A DNA stretch of 32,341 bases from Chitinophagaceae bacterium (GTDB lineage: Bacteria; Bacteroidota; Bacteroidia; Chitinophagales; Chitinophagaceae). Below are positions 6,879-15,447 of this stretch, piece by piece. The notes beneath the pieces were generated by a model that was not told the DNA's origin, did no database searches, and was given only the letters and a program-made list of their open reading frames with translations. Numbering within the stretch: position 1 is the first letter of the stretch; every line of letters begins with the position of its first letter. The stretch lies in the NCBI GenBank assembly GCA_947374225.1, contig CANCAY010000021.1, positions 1 through 32,341 on the forward strand, read 5' to 3'. The position numbers and the translations under genes are program-made.

Positions 6879-8186
6879 GTGGAAAAGATAGCAGAACAAA
6901 AAATCATTGACGACTTACTACCTCAGAAATTTGGTAAACAAGGTGTGATTTGGGTAATTAGTTTATTAGCAGTGTGCGCCTTAGGTGCGTATGCTTATTT
7001 TAGACAATTGTACTATGGATTGGAGGTAACTAATTTAAGAGATTATGTGTCATGGGGAATTTACATTTCGAACTTTGTTTTCTTTGTTGCAATTAGTTTG
7101 GTTGGCTCCTTAATCACAGCGGTACTGAGATTGTCAGACGTTCATTGGAGTACACCATTAACAAGAATTGCAGAAATAATAGCTGTTTCGGCGATTGCAT
7201 TTGCAGGTCTTATTATTATAGTAGACATGGGTCGTCCAGACCGTTTTTATAATTTATTTACACATGGTCGTTTACAGTCTCCAATTGTTTGGGATGTAAT
7301 TGTAATTACTACTTATTTATTAATAAGTTTATTATTATTATACTTTCCATTATTGCCAGACTTGAAAATCATGATCAAAAACAAAGAACGTAATGGCAAA
7401 TACTTACAAAAACTATATGAGTTCTTAGGTTCATTCTGGAAAGACAAGCCGGAGCAATTTAAAATTACAGACAAGGCAATTAATATTTTATCTATTACCA
7501 TTATTCCAGTTGCCTTTGCAATCCACACGGTAACTTCTTGGTTGTTTGCTACCACTTACCGACCAGGTTGGGATAGTACCAATTTTGGAGCCTACTTTAT
7601 TTCAGGAGCCTTCTTAGTAGGGTCTGGTGCTGTACTGATTGCTATGTATGTATTTAGAACACACTATAAACTTGAAAAATATATTACAAACGACCATTTT
7701 GACAAAATGGGAAAGATTGTTGTATTGTTAGCATTGATATATTTATATTTTAACGTGAATGAATTTTTAGTTCCTGCTTTTAAGATGAAAAAATCTGAGG
7801 AGCATCATTTAATGGGATTGTTTACTGGTGAATTTGCACTAGCATTTTGGTTTGCTATTTCTACTGCAATGCTAATTCCAATATTAATTTTAATATTTAA
7901 AAAAGGAAGAACACCTAAAGCTGCATTTGTTGCTGGAATTTTAGTAGTTGTGGGTTCGTGGTTTAAAAGATACTTGATTGTAACTCCAACCTTGTTACAT
8001 CCGTTTTTACCAATGAGCGATGTTCCAGAAAACTACAAACACTATTTCCCATCATGGGAAGAATGGGCAATTGCAGGCGGTTCATTAGCAGGAGCCTTGT
8101 TAGTTGTTACATTTTTTGCTAGAATTTTTCCAATCATCCCTATTCATGAAACCATTACTGAAACAAACGAACATGAAAAAGTATAA
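6879..8186 (+). CDS. nrfD: NrfD/PsrC family quinone-reactive membrane protein
   Basis: Translation starts at GTG 6879, 23 nt after the Fe-S gene; the first 20 residues are a cytoplasmic tail. The product is 435 residues with about ten hydrophobic segments (roughly 22-42, 60-85, 95-115, 138-160, 200-222, 235-260, 278-298, 315-340, 350-366, 400-425). Sequence features typical of NrfD-type proteins include the early 'SWGIYISNFVFFVAIS' helix and the 'DMGRPDRFYNL' loop near residue 112. Ten segments place it with the longer branch of the family (HybB, ActC) rather than the eight-helix PsrC. The role is quinol/quinone exchange with the Fe-S partner. It overlaps the next gene by 14 nt, which suggests translational coupling. 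Confidence 0.9.
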   Translation: MEKIAEQKIIDDLLPQKFGKQGVIWVISLLAVCALGAYAYFRQLYYGLEVTNLRDYVSWGIYISNFVFFVAISLVGSLITAVLRLSDVHWSTPLTRIAEIIAVSAIAFAGLIIIVDMGRPDRFYNLFTHGRLQSPIVWDVIVITTYLLISLLLLYFPLLPDLKIMIKNKERNGKYLQKLYEFLGSFWKDKPEQFKITDKAINILSITIIPVAFAIHTVTSWLFATTYRPGWDSTNFGAYFISGAFLVGSGAVLIAMYVFRTHYKLEKYITNDHFDKMGKIVVLLALIYLYFNVNEFLVPAFKMKKSEEHHLMGLFTGEFALAFWFAISTAMLIPILILIFKKGRTPKAAFVAGILVVVGSWFKRYLIVTPTLLHPFLPMSDVPENYKHYFPSWEEWAIAGGSLAGALLVVTFFARIFPIIPIHETITETNEHEKV

Positions 8187-9051
8187 ATTATTTCAATTAC
8201 TATTTGTAGTAATTATAGGTCTAGTACCCAATTTGTTAATGGCACAAGAGGCGGCTGAAAAACCAACCTTAGCGTTAAGTCTTAAATATTTTAATGATAA
8301 TAATAAAACACATCATTTAGAAGTTCAAGCAAAATCTAAAATAGACGGCAAGTTTCAAATGATTGCGAATGTACCAGTACAGTTTTATATTGGAACTGAA
8401 ACTGATAAGGCGAATCTAATAGGCAAGGGCGTAACAAACCCTAAAGGTATTGCAACGGTTATTATACCAGCAACTGTAAAAACGCAATGGCTTAGCACAC
8501 CTAATCAGACATTTATAGTGGTATCTACTCCTACGAAAATGTATGAGGAAACAAAAGGCGAATTGGCAATTACTAAAGCAAAATTACAAATTGACACAGC
8601 AGAAGGTAGAATTATAAATGCAAAATTATTGGCATTGGTTGATACCACATGGACACCGATTGCCGGTGTTGATGTCATTTTGGGAGTCAAGAGATTAGGT
8701 GGTATTTTAAACGCAAATGAAACACCTACTTATTCAACAGACTCAAGCGGTGCAGTAATGGCAGAATTTAAAAGAGATAGTTTACCCGGAGACAATAAAG
8801 GGAATTTGATTTTAACTGCGAGTGTTATTGACAATGATGTGTACGGAAATTTATCTGTTGAAATGGTGGCACCTTGGGGCAAGTATTATCCATTTGATTC
8901 AAAATTTGATGAACGTACTTTATTTGCAAGAAGAGGCCATAGTCCATTATGGTTAGAAATATTAGCGTATGCTATTATTGTAGGTGTTTGGGCTATTATA
9001 ATTCACTTATTATTACAATTAAGAAAAACGATAAAGTTGGGGGTGGAATAA
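8173..9051 (+). CDS. Secreted tail-anchored protein with Ig-like repeats, NrfD-cluster accessory
   Basis: I start at ATG 8173 (MKKYKLFQLLF...), giving a signal peptide that ends in LMAQE; the longer frame lies within the NrfD gene. The product is 292 residues. Two beta-sandwich-like domains (about 30-140 and 145-235) resemble invasin/Ig-like (Big_1-type) repeats, with features such as GKGVTNPKGIATVIIPA and TDSSGAVMAEF. A hydrophobic segment near 268-285 (LAYAIIVGVWAIIIHLLLQL) and a basic tail follow, so the protein is anchored in the inner membrane facing the periplasm. There are no cofactor motifs. Because it overlaps the NrfD gene it is likely a structural subunit of the same complex. The family is not recognised. 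Confidence 0.7.
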   Translation: MKKYKLFQLLFVVIIGLVPNLLMAQEAAEKPTLALSLKYFNDNNKTHHLEVQAKSKIDGKFQMIANVPVQFYIGTETDKANLIGKGVTNPKGIATVIIPATVKTQWLSTPNQTFIVVSTPTKMYEETKGELAITKAKLQIDTAEGRIINAKLLALVDTTWTPIAGVDVILGVKRLGGILNANETPTYSTDSSGAVMAEFKRDSLPGDNKGNLILTASVIDNDVYGNLSVEMVAPWGKYYPFDSKFDERTLFARRGHSPLWLEILAYAIIVGVWAIIIHLLLQLRKTIKLGVE

Positions 9052-9070
9052 TACAGATGTTTTGATAAGG

Positions 9071-9097
9071 AAGGCGCTCATTGAGCGCCTTTTTTGT
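9071..9097 (+). terminator. Terminator of the Fe-S/NrfD operon
   Basis: A 9-bp GC-rich stem pairs AAGGCGCTC (9071-9079) with GAGCGCCTT (9083-9091), with a 3-nt loop and a T-run to 9095. It closes the redox cluster, 20 nt after the last stop codon. Confidence 0.9.
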
Positions 9098-9143
9098 TTT
9101 TAGCATATTTATGCCTTATTTTTAAGAACCAAACTAAACGATT

Positions 9144-10850
9144 ATGCCACAAGGATTGCAATCTTCCGATTACTTAGTATTTGTATTATATTTTATTTTA
9201 ATTGCCAGCTATGGCTTTTGGATTTACAATAAAAAGAAATCACCAAACGAAAACACGAATGACTTCTTTTTAGCAGAAGGGCAATTAACATGGTGGGCTA
9301 TTGGCGCTTCTCTAATTGCTTCCAATATTTCAGCAGAGCAGTTTATAGGAATGAGTGGTAATGGCTTTAGGCTTGGCTTGGCTATTTCAGCATATGAGTG
9401 GTTAGCCGCTATCTCTTTAGTGATAGTAGGTGTATTTTTCATGCCGGTATATTTAAAGAATAAGATATATACCATGCCTCAGTTTTTAAAAACAAGGTAT
9501 AACGAAACAGTAGCCATGATTATGGCGATTTTTTGGTTGTTCTTATACATATTTGTAAACCTTACATCCATTTTATATTTGGGATCTATTGCAATAAATA
9601 ACTTAACAGGGGGCGCTCATTTTCATTTAATCATGATAGGCTTGGCAGTATTTGCTTTGTTCATTACACTTGGTGGAATGAAAGTGATTGGATATACCGA
9701 CGTGATACAAGTGTTGGTATTAACTATTGGAGGCCTTATTACTTCTTATATTGCATTAACTGTAGTGGGTGAAAAATTTGGTTTTGGGAAAAACGCAATC
9801 GCTGGCTTAAATCATTTAGTCAAAGTGGCGCCAGATCATTTTAAAATGATTTTTGATAAACCAGGTGCAGGTTCCACACAAAAGCAGATTGACGATTATT
9901 CAAGTTTGCCAGGATTGGCTATGATGGCTGCGGGTATGTGGGTTGCCAATTTAAACTATTGGGGATGTAATCAATATATTACACAAAGAGCATTAGGAGC
10001 AGATTTGAAAACTGCCAGATCTGGAATATTTTTCGCAGCAATACTGAAGTTGTTTATGCCACTCTTAGTGGTTATCCCGGGTATTGCAGCTTATGTATTA
10101 TATCAAAATGGATCCTTACAAACAGAAATGATGACTGCAGGTGTTGTGAATCAGGACAATGCTTATTCTTCTGTTATCGGATTTTTGCCAACTGGCTTGA
10201 AGGGATTGTCAATGGCAGCCCTTACAGCAGCAATTGTAGCTTCGTTAGCAGGTAAAGCTAATAGCATCTCTACTATTTATTCACTAGATATTTACAAGAA
10301 GTATATTAACAAAAACGCCTCAGACAGCAAGACTGTTTCAACGGGTCGAATCATGATTGTTGTTTCTTTAATTATTGCCATTATAATAAATTGGAAAGAC
10401 ACTTTAGGTATTGGGGGTAAGGGCGGTTTTGAATTTATTCAAAAGTACACGGGCTATATCTCTCCTGCTATCTTCCCAGTATTCTTATTAGGCTTCTTCT
10501 GGAAAAAGACAACTTCAAAAGCGGCCATTAGTGGTATTGCATTTGGAGTTGTAATGGCTGTTTTATTTGACAAGTTTTTACCAAGCATGTTAGGTAATGA
10601 AACAATATTGTATACTGCATTGTCAAATGGACATGGCGGTTTTGAAATACCATACTTAATCCAAATGGGCTGGGTATTTTTATTTACCACTATTTTAATT
10701 GTAATCATAAGCTTGATTGATGTGAAAGGTCAGACACATGAAAATGCCTTGATAGAGGACAATACCAAGTACAAATTGTCTAATACGCATATAGCAATGA
10801 TAACAGTGGTCTTAGTGGTAGTGGCCTCTCTTTATATAAGATTTTGGTAA
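9144..10850 (+). CDS. Sodium/solute symporter of the SSS (SGLT-like) family
   Basis: The product is 568 residues with about 14 hydrophobic segments spread over its full length, as in SSS-family sugar symporters of the vSGLT type. Family features include the N-terminal 'NDFFLAEGQLTWWAIGASLIASNISAEQ' region with the conserved Ala-Ser-Asn-Ile-Ser-Ala-Glu core, the 'MPQFLKTRYN' loop, the Asn-Gln-Tyr-x-x-Gln-Arg motif near residues 275-282, and the 'ALTAAIVASLAGKANSISTIYSLDIYKKY' helix and loop near 352-382. The substrate is probably a monosaccharide or polyol taken up with Na+, but the sequence alone does not settle it. It lies alone between a terminator and the two-component genes. Confidence 0.85.
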   Translation: MPQGLQSSDYLVFVLYFILIASYGFWIYNKKKSPNENTNDFFLAEGQLTWWAIGASLIASNISAEQFIGMSGNGFRLGLAISAYEWLAAISLVIVGVFFMPVYLKNKIYTMPQFLKTRYNETVAMIMAIFWLFLYIFVNLTSILYLGSIAINNLTGGAHFHLIMIGLAVFALFITLGGMKVIGYTDVIQVLVLTIGGLITSYIALTVVGEKFGFGKNAIAGLNHLVKVAPDHFKMIFDKPGAGSTQKQIDDYSSLPGLAMMAAGMWVANLNYWGCNQYITQRALGADLKTARSGIFFAAILKLFMPLLVVIPGIAAYVLYQNGSLQTEMMTAGVVNQDNAYSSVIGFLPTGLKGLSMAALTAAIVASLAGKANSISTIYSLDIYKKYINKNASDSKTVSTGRIMIVVSLIIAIIINWKDTLGIGGKGGFEFIQKYTGYISPAIFPVFLLGFFWKKTTSKAAISGIAFGVVMAVLFDKFLPSMLGNETILYTALSNGHGGFEIPYLIQMGWVFLFTTILIVIISLIDVKGQTHENALIEDNTKYKLSNTHIAMITVVLVVVASLYIRFW

Positions 10851-10911
10851 TAGCTTTTGTTAAAAATGACGAGCTAAGTTGCTCAAATCTTTAAATTTAA
10901 ACTGCTAGCTA

Positions 10912-10919
10912 TATATTTG
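10912..10919 (+). promoter_or_regulatory. Possible Bacteroidota -7 promoter element
   Basis: TATATTTG matches the TAnnTTTG -7 consensus of Bacteroidota vegetative promoters and lies 18 nt before the response-regulator start at 10938. No clear TTTG element is visible at the expected -33 distance, so this is a partial match. Confidence 0.45.
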
Positions 10920-10937
10920 CACAATAAATATAGCTAC

Positions 10938-11621
10938 ATGAATATTCTATTATTAGAAGATGACATTGAATTGTCTAGTGAGATTGTAAGTTTTTTAAAG
11001 AATAGGGATATTCAATGTGACTTTATTTTTGAAGGCAATTCGTTTATTGAATCGTTCAAAAAAAAGAGCTATCAAATGGCCATTTTAGATATCAATGTGC
11101 CGGGTATTAATGGATTAGAAGTTTGCAAGCAAATAAGAGAAATTGATAAAAAAATCCCGGTATTATTTTTAACAGCCATGGATGATATTTCAGACAAAGT
11201 GACTGCATTTAATTTTGGCGCTGACGATTATATTACAAAGCCGTTTAATTTTGAAGAACTTTTTATAAGAATCAATGCATTAATAAGAAGGTTTAAAAGT
11301 CATGATCATGAGTCTAGTGAATTATTAACAGTAGATGATCTTACAATTGATAAGGATAATTTTATTGTAAAAAGAAACGGGCAAATTGTAGAAATCACCC
11401 CCAAAGAGTTTCAATTACTAGTATTGCTTGTTGAAGCTAATGGACGTGTACTTCCTAAGCCTTATATAGCTTCTAAATTATGGGAGGAGCATGTGCATAC
11501 TAACCAAAACACGATTGAAGTATATGTCAATTTACTTAGAAATAAAATTGACAAGGAACACGACAATAAGTTAATTCATACTAAAATTGGCTTTGGCTAT
11601 TTTTTAAAATCAAATAAATGA
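10938..11621 (+). CDS. OmpR/PhoB-family response regulator, metal-efflux associated
   Basis: I start at ATG 10938 (MNILLLEDD); the frame opens at a TTG seven codons earlier, within the promoter element. The product is 227 residues. The receiver domain (1-115) has the acidic pair Asp8/Asp9, phospho-acceptor Asp51 (ILDINVPG), Thr79/80 and Lys101 (ITKPF). The C-terminal domain (about 130-227) is an OmpR-type winged helix with 'TPKEFQLLVLLVEANGRV' and 'NTIEVYVNLLRNKID'. It overlaps the sensor kinase gene by four bases (ATGA). Its position next to the efflux operon and the 11-bp repeats at 13000 suggest it controls metal efflux, as CusR or CzcR do. Confidence 0.92.
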   Translation: MNILLLEDDIELSSEIVSFLKNRDIQCDFIFEGNSFIESFKKKSYQMAILDINVPGINGLEVCKQIREIDKKIPVLFLTAMDDISDKVTAFNFGADDYITKPFNFEELFIRINALIRRFKSHDHESSELLTVDDLTIDKDNFIVKRNGQIVEITPKEFQLLVLLVEANGRVLPKPYIASKLWEEHVHTNQNTIEVYVNLLRNKIDKEHDNKLIHTKIGFGYFLKSNK

Positions 11622-12970
11622 CTTTAAAGAATAAAATCTCCTTTTTGATTAGTGTGTTATTCACAGTAGTATATGCTGCAGCATGTAGTATAATTATTAT
11701 TTTATTTTCCAATTACAGAAAAGAAGATTTTAAACAAAGACTCGAGGAGAAAGCTACTACTACATTGAGACTACTTGCGGATGTAAAGGCTTTTGACCAG
11801 CAGTTATTAAAGATTATTGATAGTAATTCTATTAATAAATTGTATGATGAAAAAACGGTCATATTTGACAATAAAAATCATTTAGTATACAGTAGTTTAG
11901 ACGATACAAAAATTAGTTGGTCATATAAAGATCTTCAAGCGTTGAAATTACAGAAAGTAATTTTTAAACAGGAAGGTGATAATGAAATATATGGAACTTC
12001 GTCTAAAATAAATGACCAGCAATATTTCGTAGTTATTTCTGCTAACGACAATTATGGAAAAAGAAAACTAGAGTACTTAATTTATATCTTAGTGATCTCT
12101 TATGTTGGTTTTACTATACTAACTTGGGTGCTATGTTTTTTTGCAGTAAAAAAATTATTTAATCCGTTAGATAAATTTTACGACTCACTTACTAAAATCA
12201 ACGCAAACAATCTAAATACTAGATTGAGTTATGCTCCTCAGAATAAAAATGAAATCACTTTAATTGCAAAGGAATTTAATTTGTTATTAGAAAGAATCGA
12301 ACTAGCCTATCAAAAGCAAAAAGACTTTACTGCACAGGCTTCACATGAACTTAGAACACCACTAGCAAGAATATCTGCTCAAATTGAAAATTTTATAATT
12401 CAACCAGAAGAAGCTTCAAAGTTAAAGACAGTATTAAAAAATGTAAATCAATTAAGTGAATTGGTGAACTCCTTATTAATTCTTTCAAGATTAGATTTTA
12501 TAGAAAACCTAGATAAGGAACAAGTCAGAATTGACGAAGTGCTGTATCAATGTATGGACAAAGCTCATATAGAATACCAAGACTTACAAATCAGTTTCGA
12601 TATTTTAGAACAGGACATCACTGAAAAAATGATGAGAATTAATTGCAATGTCTCTTTGCTTCAAATAGTATTTTCTAACTTAATTAAGAATGCATATACT
12701 TATTCTGATAACAAATCAGTCGAAATAGAACTTTACTTCATAAATGAGATGCTCCATTTAAGCTTTAAGAATACTGGAAATACATTGTCAAATAAAGAAA
12801 TGGAACAACTGTATCAGCCCTTTATGCGTGGAGAAAATGCAAAAAACACCATTGGAATTGGTTTAGGGTTAAGAATGGTGCACAGAATCCTACATTTTTA
12901 CGGGTTTGGTATTCAATACAGTAGTAAAAATGCTATTAATAGGTTTGAACTAACCTTCAAGCATAACTAG
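11618..12970 (+). CDS. Sensor histidine kinase of the two-component system
   Basis: The product is 450 residues. Membrane segments at about 10-31 and 152-175 enclose a 120-residue periplasmic sensor region with no cysteine and few His or Met residues, so no obvious metal site. A HAMP linker (about 176-230) follows, then the HisKA domain with phospho-acceptor His243 (ASHELRTPLAR), and a HATPase_c domain with N-box (Asn354, Asn358) and a glycine-rich GIGLGL loop near 413-418. The usual DxGxG box reads FKNTGNT, as in some Bacteroidota kinases. It forms an operon with the regulator by a 4-nt overlap, and the efflux operon lies just downstream. Confidence 0.9.
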   Translation: MTLKNKISFLISVLFTVVYAAACSIIIILFSNYRKEDFKQRLEEKATTTLRLLADVKAFDQQLLKIIDSNSINKLYDEKTVIFDNKNHLVYSSLDDTKISWSYKDLQALKLQKVIFKQEGDNEIYGTSSKINDQQYFVVISANDNYGKRKLEYLIYILVISYVGFTILTWVLCFFAVKKLFNPLDKFYDSLTKINANNLNTRLSYAPQNKNEITLIAKEFNLLLERIELAYQKQKDFTAQASHELRTPLARISAQIENFIIQPEEASKLKTVLKNVNQLSELVNSLLILSRLDFIENLDKEQVRIDEVLYQCMDKAHIEYQDLQISFDILEQDITEKMMRINCNVSLLQIVFSNLIKNAYTYSDNKSVEIELYFINEMLHLSFKNTGNTLSNKEMEQLYQPFMRGENAKNTIGIGLGLRMVHRILHFYGFGIQYSSKNAINRFELTFKHN

Positions 12971-12999
12971 TCTGTTATAAATTACATAAAATAGTCAAA

Positions 13000-13026
13000 T
13001 TAAGCTATTCTTAAGTAAATCTTAAG
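13000..13026 (+). promoter_or_regulatory. Triple 11-bp direct repeat, likely response-regulator operator
   Basis: TTAAG occurs at 13000, 13011 and 13022, an exact 11-bp period. OmpR-family regulators typically bind direct repeats of this spacing, one subunit per helical turn on the same DNA face. The repeats lie 50-77 nt before the TolC start at 13077 and just upstream of a possible TACACTTTA element at 13054-13062, a position suited to an activator. Confidence 0.65.
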
Positions 13027-13076
13027 TTCAAATAAAGAGTGAGCTTCGATCTTTACACTTTAAACTAAGATTTGAA

Positions 13077-14330
13077 ATGTTAAGATCATTTGTACTTTAT
13101 ATATTATTGGTAATTGCCATAAATGGACAATCACAATCGTCTTTGACCTTAGATCAGTGTGAGGCTAAGTTTCTAAAAAACAACCTAAGCTTATTAGCAG
13201 AACAGTACAATATAGATGCTGCTAAAGCTTTAACTATTCAGGCAAAATTGTGGGACAACCCCATAATAGGGGCCGAATTGAATGCCTATAATCCTCAAAA
13301 TAAAAGCAGTTTTGATATTGGCGCTCATGGTCAAAAATCCTTAGCTATTCAGCAATTAGTTTACCTGGGAGGTAAAAAAACCAAGCAAATCGAAATTGCT
13401 AAATTAAATGAAAAATTTGCTGCTTTAGAATTTCAAGACTTACTACGCAATCTGAAATTTGAATTAAGACAAACATTCTACGATATCTACTTTAATAAAG
13501 AAAAAATTAGCTCTTCTACATTACAAATATCTAATCTAGATACACTAGTAAATTCTTATGCTATCCAATCTGGGAAAGGGAATGTGCCTATTAAGGACTA
13601 TGTGAGATTACAGGCTTTATTAATTGATTTAAAAAATCAAAAAATGGACTTACTAAAAGCGAATGTTGCTTTACAGTCCAATATGAGTCTATTATTAGGG
13701 GACAGCGTAACATTGAACCCATCGGTGGAGAAAACATATTTGAATAAGTATTTAAAAACAACACAGCTTAATGTTTTTGAGTTAGAACAATTGGCTATTC
13801 AGCAAAGACCTGATTTTGAAATTTCGAGTAAGCAGATACAGAATAATCAGTTAAATCTAGGATTACAAAAAGCATTACGTGTACCAGATGTGAATATTGG
13901 ATCTTCTTGGGATCAACATGGCGGGGCTTTTAATAATCAGATAAATTTGACATTGGGAATTGCACTTCCACTTTGGAATAAAAACCAAGGTAATATTAAA
14001 TACGCTGAAGCATTAACTAGTCAGTCTAAGATAGATCACTTAGCTACCACATTTAAGCTAAATGCAGAAGTACAAGCTGCGTTTAAAAACTGGGTAGACG
14101 TGGTTGAAAATTACAAGCAATTAAACGGAGCAAATGTAGAAAGTTATGATTCAGTATATTATGGTATTTTAAATAATTTCAAAAAAGGAAATATTACCAT
14201 CTTAGACTTTACAGATTTTGTTGAAAGCTATAATATGTTAAGGCTTCACTTGAATGAGTTAAAGCAAAACATAGTTGTCAATGCAGAACAAATCAACACG
14301 GTAGTTAATAAAGACGTTTTTAAAAATTAA
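13077..14330 (+). CDS. TolC/CzcC-family outer-membrane efflux protein
   Basis: The product is 417 residues with a signal peptide (about 1-18, ending INGQS). Two OEP repeats follow, each dominated by long helices: the first near 20-215 with 'TLDQCEAKFLKNNLSLLAEQ' and 'NPIIGAEL', the second near 225-410 with 'RPDFEISSKQIQNNQLNLGLQKA' and 'VNIGSSWDQHGG', as in TolC-type trimers of heavy-metal efflux. It forms the outer-membrane channel for the adaptor and RND pump that follow. It is the first gene of the operon, with the 11-bp repeats upstream and a 25-nt gap to the adaptor. Confidence 0.9.
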   Translation: MLRSFVLYILLVIAINGQSQSSLTLDQCEAKFLKNNLSLLAEQYNIDAAKALTIQAKLWDNPIIGAELNAYNPQNKSSFDIGAHGQKSLAIQQLVYLGGKKTKQIEIAKLNEKFAALEFQDLLRNLKFELRQTFYDIYFNKEKISSSTLQISNLDTLVNSYAIQSGKGNVPIKDYVRLQALLIDLKNQKMDLLKANVALQSNMSLLLGDSVTLNPSVEKTYLNKYLKTTQLNVFELEQLAIQQRPDFEISSKQIQNNQLNLGLQKALRVPDVNIGSSWDQHGGAFNNQINLTLGIALPLWNKNQGNIKYAEALTSQSKIDHLATTFKLNAEVQAAFKNWVDVVENYKQLNGANVESYDSVYYGILNNFKKGNITILDFTDFVESYNMLRLHLNELKQNIVVNAEQINTVVNKDVFKN

Positions 14331-14355
14331 TTCAAACAAGTTTACAAATAGACCT

Positions 14356-15444
14356 ATGAAAAATATAGTTACCATTATCACTATTGGAAGTACATTAATA
14401 TTTGCAAGTTGCAAGTCAAATAATGACGAAAAAAAATCGGCAGAAGTAAAATTCACCATGACCGACAAAATGCTTTCTACTAGCACTTATTATGAAGTAG
14501 GTACAAAGCAGTTGACAAATGAATTGAATTTTTTTGGTAAAATCACTGCAGATAATAAAAAACTAATGGAGATCTATCCGGTAGTGGGAGGTAATGTTAC
14601 TAAGGTATTTGTTGAATTAGGAGACTATGTAAAAAAAGGACAATTATTGGCATCAATTAGAAGTACCGATGTGGCTGGATATGAAAAAAGCATGGAAGAT
14701 TCTAAGAATGATGTGATAGTAAAAAAGAATAACTATCGTGTAGCACAGGAGTTATTTGAAGGCAAATTGAATTCAGAAAGAGATGTGGTGGAAGCAAAAA
14801 GTGAATATGAAAAATCACTTTCTCAATTAAGATATATCCAAGAGACTTATAATATCTACAATATGAATAAAGGAGCAATTTACGAAGTGCACGCTCCATT
14901 AAATGGCTTTATTATAGAAAAGAAAATTAATCAAGACATGTTATTAAGGAATGACAGATCTGATAATATTTTCGACATAGCAGAAATTAATGACGTTTGG
15001 GCAGTAGCCAATGTGAACGAGACCGATATTAATAATATCAAGGTAGGAGAAAATGCAGAAGTAACTACCTTAAGCTATCCAGATAAAATTTTTAACGGGA
15101 AGGTGGACAAAATATTCAATATAATAGACCCTGCTACAAAAGCGATGAAGGCAATTATAAAATTGGATAATCCTGGTTATATATTAAAGCCAGAAATGAG
15201 TGCTTCCATTAAGCTATCTTTTAATGAAAATGGGAAAATGATCGCAATACCTTCTAGTGCTATCATTTTTGATAAAAGTAAAAACTATGTAATGGTTTTC
15301 AAAGACAAATCTAATATTGAAACAAGACAGGTTGAGATATTTAGACAGGTTGGATCCATCACCTATATCAAAACAGGACTAAACCAAGGTGAAAAAATCA
15401 TGACTACTAATCAACTCTTAGTTTACGATGCCCTTAACGACTAA
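14356..15444 (+). CDS. RND periplasmic adaptor lipoprotein (CzcB/CusB-like)
   Basis: The product is 362 residues with a lipobox at Cys19 (IFASC), so it is a membrane-tethered adaptor. Domains in order are a lipoyl/barrel-sandwich first half (about 70-100, 'GGNVTKVFVELGDYVKKGQLLA'), a helical hairpin (about 105-170), the lipoyl second half ('APLNGFIIEKKINQDMLLR', about 178-200), a beta-barrel ('DVWAVANVNETDINNIKVGE', about 212-290) and a membrane-proximal domain to the end. No N-terminal metal-binding His/Met cluster is visible. It links the TolC channel to the pump in a tripartite efflux system. It lies 3 nt from the porin-like gene. Confidence 0.9.
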   Translation: MKNIVTIITIGSTLIFASCKSNNDEKKSAEVKFTMTDKMLSTSTYYEVGTKQLTNELNFFGKITADNKKLMEIYPVVGGNVTKVFVELGDYVKKGQLLASIRSTDVAGYEKSMEDSKNDVIVKKNNYRVAQELFEGKLNSERDVVEAKSEYEKSLSQLRYIQETYNIYNMNKGAIYEVHAPLNGFIIEKKINQDMLLRNDRSDNIFDIAEINDVWAVANVNETDINNIKVGENAEVTTLSYPDKIFNGKVDKIFNIIDPATKAMKAIIKLDNPGYILKPEMSASIKLSFNENGKMIAIPSSAIIFDKSKNYVMVFKDKSNIETRQVEIFRQVGSITYIKTGLNQGEKIMTTNQLLVYDALND

Positions 15445-15447
15445 TTA

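Noticed and set aside
5935..8186. Assignment of the Fe-S and NrfD genes as a complete polysulfide reductase
   Set aside because: No PsrA-type molybdopterin subunit is present in the window.
10871..10884. GAGC-N6-GCTC hairpin after the symporter gene as a terminator
   Set aside because: The four-pair stem is too short and is not followed by a T-run.
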